This document shows positions 57,959 to 64,000 of a DNA stretch of 64,000 nucleotides, piece by piece. The position numbers and the translations under genes were made by a program. The notes under the pieces were generated by a model. That model saw nothing but the letters and a program-made list of their open reading frames with translations. It was not told the DNA's origin and did not search any database. The stretch spans positions 54,975,849-55,039,848 of the forward strand of contig CP136062.1 in the NCBI GenBank assembly GCA_032622095.1, written 5' to 3'. How positions within the stretch are numbered: position 1 is the first letter of the stretch; each line of letters opens with the position of its first letter. The stretch is from Siphonodentalium dalli. Taxonomy: Eukaryota > Mollusca > Scaphopoda > Gadilida > Siphonodentaliidae.

Positions 57959-58884
57959 AGGGAGAATGTACATCAATTTCGATAGATTCCAGGTAATAAC
58001 TTCAATACAGATATATAGAATCATAATTAGCATGTGTCAAAGATGCATTCTCTAAACGTTCAGGTTAACAAGTTATCTTAAAGACATACCATGGACTTGT
58101 TCGGGTGTATACAATTGATAAGATAGTATTCAATCGTTATGCCAACTTGGGGAATGTAGCATTCTACTAACATCGCCAAACATTTCAAAGAAATCGACCA
58201 TACCGCTCCATAGAAATATTCGTCTGAACTGCGGTCAAATATAAATATTTACATCTGGATTCGGGACGCAAATATCGGCGATAAACAAACACAAATGATT
58301 TTGACGTCGAGAGTCATTGCTTTTAATTAATATATCAGAATGACAGTGTGATGAGTTGTCAATTTGAATTCATATTCGTAAACATAATTCATATCGGCAA
58401 GATCTCCATTCTATTTGACAACCTTACCCAAGTGTGTCAGATCACTTTAACTCAAACATGTTAATTTTAAGTTAGCGTTACTTTATGTCTCCAGTCATAA
58501 ACTAAGTTACGAATCTATGTATAACTCGTAATGAAAGTAATTGACGGACAGTGGAATGGGAAACGCATGGCACCAACGTGTAAAACTTATGTTGATACGG
58601 GCATGAAGTCGAGCCCCTCATTGACTGTATAATAACATTAAGGAATATATGGGACTATTATGCATACCGGTACTATATAATGACATGTAATATGATACAT
58701 ATGCCTGAAACTCTACAAAAACATTTTATCTGTGAAAAAAGTTCTGTTTTTGCATTCAGGCTTATCTGCCATCTATAACATAACTTCGTACTCGGCAGCC
58801 AGGCAAAGAATGTCAAACGGTTTGACTTGTTCTGCGAAACAATTAATGTAGAAACCAACAACCACATTGGACTACAGTACCTCT
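57959..58884. mobile_element. TTAA-flanked element (926 bp), long relative of the 37089 MITE
   Basis: TTAA at 57955-57958 and 58885-58888 flank ends AGGGAGAATGTACATC and GACTACAGTACCTC. Inner blocks (AACGTTCAGGTTAACAAGTT, ATATGGGACTATTATGCAT) follow the 37-kb copy in order. Confidence 0.7.
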
Positions 58885-59689
58885 TTAATGTCAAAATGTT
58901 TCGGCTTCTGAAAAAGTGTGACACTAAATTAGTAATACCCAACAAATTTCGTCTAATCACGCCAATCGTGATATTTCAAAAAATTGTAGTGAAATCCGAA
59001 ATGTGTTGTCCTGTCGGATACCCCCGTCGCTCCATTGGCACGGCCAGGACAGCGAACCAGTAAACACCCATACTATGGGCGTAATATCAGTAATCATTTA
59101 TATACAGTGCGAAATGTCGCCGATAAACATATACGAAAATGATTATTCCAATGCAAGATGCTAAAAATATATATATTCGCAATAGTTTGCGGGCTACTAA
59201 TTTTGATACATTAATTACCTCTTTATTTTGCGATACCTTATGATTTAATTGATTAACTTGTTGCGTGCCGATATGATAGATACTGTATTTATTATTTTTT
59301 AAACAGCAATCGATTTTCTTTTCACAACAATTATACGGCAGCATAAGGTATTTCTAGAAAATTAAATGACCTAAGTGGCGTGGGAAGTCCAACATGGATT
59401 AATTTCGTAACGTAATTGATCTCATGCATATTATCTAGTATTAGGTATTATATAAATATACACTATAAGGCTGACAAGAGCGACTAATCGCAGAGCCATA
59501 TCACCGATTATTGTGTTCGAAAAGGACTTTCAGTGTAGTCTTGCTCCAAATTCGACGAATTGGTTGTAAAATGATTACATCTAGACTGTTTTAATTGCCT
59601 ACTCGTGATATTGTTAAAGTACCGGCTGATTTCCGTGTTCAGAACGGTGAGAAAATAATTTCGCCATGACAAAATTACTTAGCTTGACC

Positions 59690-59945
59690 ATCTGTGATAA
59701 CTGCTTTTTCTGTCTCTTCGAATGCGAGAAATGTTATGTTGATTTGACTACAACATTCAGGACTTGAACGACACCCTCTTTGTTGCACATGTTTATGTCC
59801 GCAAGCAGCTATTACTATCTGCGATGTCTGCTTTTCTGTCTCTTCGAATCCGATAATTATTCCGTTACTTTAAATACATCATTCAGGACTTCCACGACAC
59901 CCTCTTTGCTGCACGTGTTATTGTCCGGAAACAGTGGTATCACAC
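59690..59945. repeat. Two tandem copies of an about 127-bp unit
   Basis: CTTTTTCTGTCTCTTCGAAT, ACATTCAGGACTTG and CGACACCCTCTTTG are repeated once with substitutions. Confidence 0.75.
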
Positions 59946-60168
59946 TAAGAACATTCCCCGGTTAACCGTGCATGAAATCCACATCCTTAATGCCTGTTTG
60001 ATATGTCTTTGTTTCAAGAACGTATACTGGTGTAACAAACATCAGGGCTTCTTCTCTGAATAATAATGTTTCTCGTAACTAACATCACTGTGACTTCTTT
60101 TTCCCAGCAGAAGATTCTTGGAAATCGCAATCAGATAACCATGTGACGAACAGCAAAAACAAGCGAAC

Positions 60169-60409
60169 GATACAACGCTAAAATTTCAAGAGTAGAATGA
60201 AGCTTGACCACCGTGTCAAGCGAGTTAAACCAATGCAAAATCAGTCGTGTGAATAAGCTCACACGAGCTCGTCGTTACGATTGCCTAGAGCATCGTTCAG
60301 ACGGCGCGGTATTGACCTAGTTTGAATGACCAAAACAAACTGGACAACTTCGTTAACTCGTTACCGGCCGTGCACTATGCACACGTTGGCGAACATCAAT
60401 AAATATATT
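60169..60409. repeat. Flank L, copy 2 (left border of array 2)
   Basis: This stretch of about 240 bp is nearly identical to 56164-56403, ending CATCAATAAATATA directly before the first satellite unit (TTGGGTAATACATG). Confidence 0.88.
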
Positions 60410-63400
60410 GGGTAATACATGATTGTACGTGGGTACATAATAAGAAGTCTGGGTAATACATGATTGTACGTGGGTACATAATAAGAAGTCTGGGCAGTAC
60501 ATGATTGTACGTGGGTACATAATAAGTAGTCTGGGTAGTACATGATTGTACGTGGGTACATAATAAGTAGTCTGGGTAGTACATGATTGTACGTGGGTAC
60601 ATAATAAGTAGTCTGGGTAGTACATGATTGTACGTGGGTACATAATAAGTAGTCTGGGTAGTACATGATTGTACGTGGGTACATAATAAGAAGTCTGGGC
60701 AGTACATGATTGTACGTGGGTACATAATAAGAAGTCTGGGTAATACATGATTGTACGTGGGTACATAATAAGAAGTCTGGGCAGTACATGATTGTACGTG
60801 GGTACATAATAAGAAGTCTGGGCAGTACATGATTGTACGTGGGTACATAATAAGAAGTCTGGGTAGTACATGATTGTACGTGGGTACATAATAAGTAGTC
60901 TGGGTAGTACATGATTGTACGTGTGTACATAATAAGTAGTCTGGGTAGTACATGATTGTACGTGGGTACATAATAAGAAGTCTGGGTAGTACATGATTGT
61001 ACGTGGGTACATAATAAGAAGTCTGGGTAGTACATGATTGTACGTGGGTACATAATAAGAAGTCTGGGTAATACATGATTGTACGTGGGTACATAATAAG
61101 AAGTCTGGGCAGTACATGATTGTACGTGGGTACATAATAAGTAGTCTGGGTAGTACATGATTGTACGTGGGTACATAATAAGAAGTCTGGGTAATACATG
61201 ATTGTACGTGGGTACATAATAAGAAGTCTGGGTAGTACATGATTGTACGTGGGTACATAATAAGAAGTCTGGGTAGTACATGATTGTACGTGGGTACATA
61301 CTAAGAAGTCTGGGCAGTACATGATTGTACGTGGGTACATAATAAGTAGTCTGGGTAGTACATGATTGTACGTGGGTACATAATAAGAAGTCTGGGTAGT
61401 ACATGATTGTACGTGGGTACATACTAAGAAGTCTGGGTAGTACATGATTGTACGTGGGTACATAATAAGAAGTCTGGGTAGTACATGATTGTACGTGGGT
61501 ACATACTAAGAAGTCTGGGCAGTACATGATTGTACGTGGGTACATAATAAGTAGTCTGGGTAGTACATGATTGTACGTGGGTACACAATAAGAAGTCTGG
61601 GTAATACATGATTGTACGTGGGTACATAATAAGAAGTCTGGGCAGTACATGATTGTACGTGGGTACATAATAAGTAGTCTGGGTAGTACATGATTGTACG
61701 TGGGTACATAATAAGAAGTCTGGGTAATACATGATTGTACGTGGGTACATACTAAGAAGTCTGGGTAGTACATGATTGTACGTGGGTACATAATAAGAAG
61801 TCTGGGTAATACATGATTGTACGTGGGTACATAATAAGTAGTCTGGGTAGTACATGATTGTACGTGGGTACACAATAAGAAGTCTGGGTAGTACATGATT
61901 GTACGTGGGTACATAATAAGAAGTCTGGGTAGTACATGATTGTACGTGGGTACATAATAAGAAGTCTGGGTAGTACATGATTGTACGTGGGTACATAATA
62001 AGTAGTCTGGGTAGTACATGATTGTACGTGGGTACATAATAAGAAGTCTGGGTAGTACATGATTGTACGTGGATACATAATAAGAAGTATTGGTAGTACA
62101 TGATTGTACGTGGGTACATAATAAGAAGTCTGGCCAGTACATGATTGTACGTGGGTACATAATAAGTAGTCTGGGTAGTACATGATTGTACGTGGGTACA
62201 TAATAAGAAGTCTGGGTAATACATGATTGTACGTGGGTACATACTAAGAAGTCTGGGTAATACATGATTGTACGTGGGTACATAATAAGTAGTCTGGCCA
62301 GTACATGATTGTACGTGGGTACATACTAAGAAGTCTGGCCAGTACATGATTGTACGTGGGTACATACTAAAAAGTCTGGGTAGTACATGATTGTACGTGG
62401 GTACATAATAAGTAGTCTGGGTAGTACATGATTGTACGTGGGTACATAATAAGAAGTCTGGGTAATACATGATTGTACGTGGGTACATAATAAGTAGCCT
62501 GGGTAATACATGATTGTACGTGGGTACATAATAAGTAGTCTGGGTAGTACATGATTGTACGTGGGTACATAATAAGAAGTCTGGGAAGTGCATGATTGTA
62601 CGTGGGTACATAATAAGAAGTCTGGGTAGTACATGATTGTACGTGGGTACATACTAAGTAGTCTGGGTAGTACATGATTGTACGTGGGTACATAATAAGA
62701 AGTCTGGCCAGTACATGATTGTACGTGGGTACATAATAAGTAGTCTGGCCAGTACATGATTGTACCTGGGTACATAATAAGTAGTCTGGGTAATACATGA
62801 TTGTACGTGGGTACATAATAAGAAGTCTGGGTAATACATGATTGTACGTGGGTACATAATAAGAAGTCTGGGTAATACATGATTGTACGTGGGTACATAA
62901 TAAGTAGTCTGGGTAATACATGATTGTACGTGGGTACATAATAAGTAGTCTGGCCAGTACATGATTGTACGTGGGTACATACTAAGAAGTCTGGCCAGTA
63001 CATGATTGTACGTGGGTACATAATAAGTAGTCTGGGTAATACATGATTGTACGTGGGTACATAATAAGAAGTCTGGGTAATACATGATTGTACGTGGGTA
63101 CATAATAAGTAGTCTGGCCAGTACATGATTGTACGTGGGTACATACTAAGAAGTCTGGCCAGTACATGATTGTACGTGGGTACATACTAAGAAGTCTGGC
63201 CAGTACATGATTGTACGTGGGTACATAATAAGTAGTCTGGGTAATACATGATTGTACGTGGGTACATAATAAGAAGTCTGGGTAATACATGATTGTACGT
63301 GGGTACATAATAAGTAGTCTGGCCAGTACATGATTGTACGTGGGTACATACTAAGAAGTCTGGCCAGTACATGATTGTACGTGGGTACATACTAAGAAGT

Positions 63401-63806
63401 CTGGGTAGTACATGATTGTACGTGGGTACATAATAAGTAGTCTGGGTAGTACATGATTGTACGTGGGTACATAATAAGAAGTCTGGGTAATACATGATTG
63501 TACGTGGGTACATAATAAGTAGTCTGGGTAATACATGATTGTACGTGGGTACATAATAAGTAGTCTGGGTAGTACATGATTGTACGTGGGTACATAATAA
63601 GAAGTCTGGGTAGTACATGATTGTACGTGGGTACATAATAAGAAGTCTGGGTAGTACATTATTGTACGTGGGTACATAATAAGTAGTCTGGGTAGTACAT
63701 GATTGTACGTGGGTACATAATAAGTAGTCTGGGTAGTACATGGTTGTACGTGGGTACATAATAAGAAGTCTGGGTAGTACATGATTGTACGTGGGTACAT
63801 AATAAT
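60410..63806. repeat. Satellite array 2: about 83 copies of the same 41-bp unit
   Basis: The unit and variants are the same as in array 1. Rare variants occur in the same order as in array 1 (GGATACATAATAAGAAGTAT, AAAAAGTCTGGG, AGTAGCCTGGG, GGGAAGTGCATG, GTACCTGGGTAC). The right border (CATAATAATCTTCCCCTTAG) is not flank R. Minus-strand ORFs up to 640 codons are repeat readings. Confidence 0.95.
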
Positions 63807-64000
63807 CTTCCCCTTAGCATATAGGCATCCGCCCAAGTGAGACAGCAAGCAACCATCGAAGCACTATGGAAGTTGTCCACGTATGTCAATTCGTTCGCTG
63901 AGTTTGTGAGTTGACGAACCATCTATTGAGAAGTGACTAACTAACTGGGAAGATCATCAGGCGTACATGTGGTTAGCCCCATGGGGTATATCAGAAAGAC
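63807..64000. other. Unique sequence at the window end
   Basis: No feature is supported in these last 194 bases. Confidence 0.5.

Noticed and set aside
48688-63806. Possible CRISPR-like or coding repeat array
   Set aside because: The 41-bp units are contiguous with no spacers; this is an ordinary tandem satellite in animal DNA.

Overview
This is animal nuclear DNA, AT-rich and gene-poor. Frequent ATGTACATGTA-like words, a peptide-type rhodopsin-like receptor remnant, CR1/L2-type LINEs, a Polinton/Maverick and many foldback MITEs suggest a marine invertebrate, perhaps a mollusc or other lophotrochozoan; the phylum is an inference. Almost everything recognisable is a mobile element or tandem repeat. 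The only probable host gene is a broken receptor. No rRNA, convincing tRNA or CRISPR array was found.

Layout. 1-8 kb: MITEs, a LINE ORF1 remnant split head to head, and a tandem array of about 142-bp units (5.56-7.11 kb) carrying two copies of a mariner-type MITE. 9.1-12.66 kb: a LINE with an uninterrupted 1044-codon EN-RT ORF. 12.7-19.8 kb: several TTAA-flanked MITEs, a GC-rich foldback cluster built on GCGCCGAAAGCGACAAAA, and a hAT-type MITE. 20.4-28.1 kb: a decayed Polinton with integrase-chromodomain, small conserved ORF, minor capsid, Gly-rich ORF, major capsid and adenain-like protease on +, the C-terminal piece of protein-primed polymerase on -, then tandem PC4-like and C2H2 zinc-finger genes on +. 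Three copies of one about 65-70-bp promoter-like module sit just upstream of the polymerase, PC4 and zinc-finger genes.

28.1-34.1 kb: polypyrimidine and other minisatellites, an antisense LINE fragment, and two inverted copies of a piggyBac-like MITE with two 67-bp palindromes each. 34.3-37.0 kb: the receptor pseudogene, split by two adjacent hAT-like MITEs sharing one target site. 37-43.5 kb: nested MITEs, a direct duplication with a palindromic MITE, and a 1.17-kb hAT-type element with a perfect 8-bp target duplication.

43.8-48.65 kb: a large foldback element with about 1-kb arms around a minisatellite core; each arm carries a palindromic nuclear-receptor-type site. 48.69-55.95 and 60.41-63.81 kb: two arrays (about 177 and 83 copies) of one 41-bp satellite, open in all three minus-strand frames only because the unit lacks stops there. 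Flank sequences (L, about 240 bp; R, about 113 bp) border the arrays, and also occur joined directly with no repeats between them (56.16-56.52 kb), which suggests an element whose core is the satellite.
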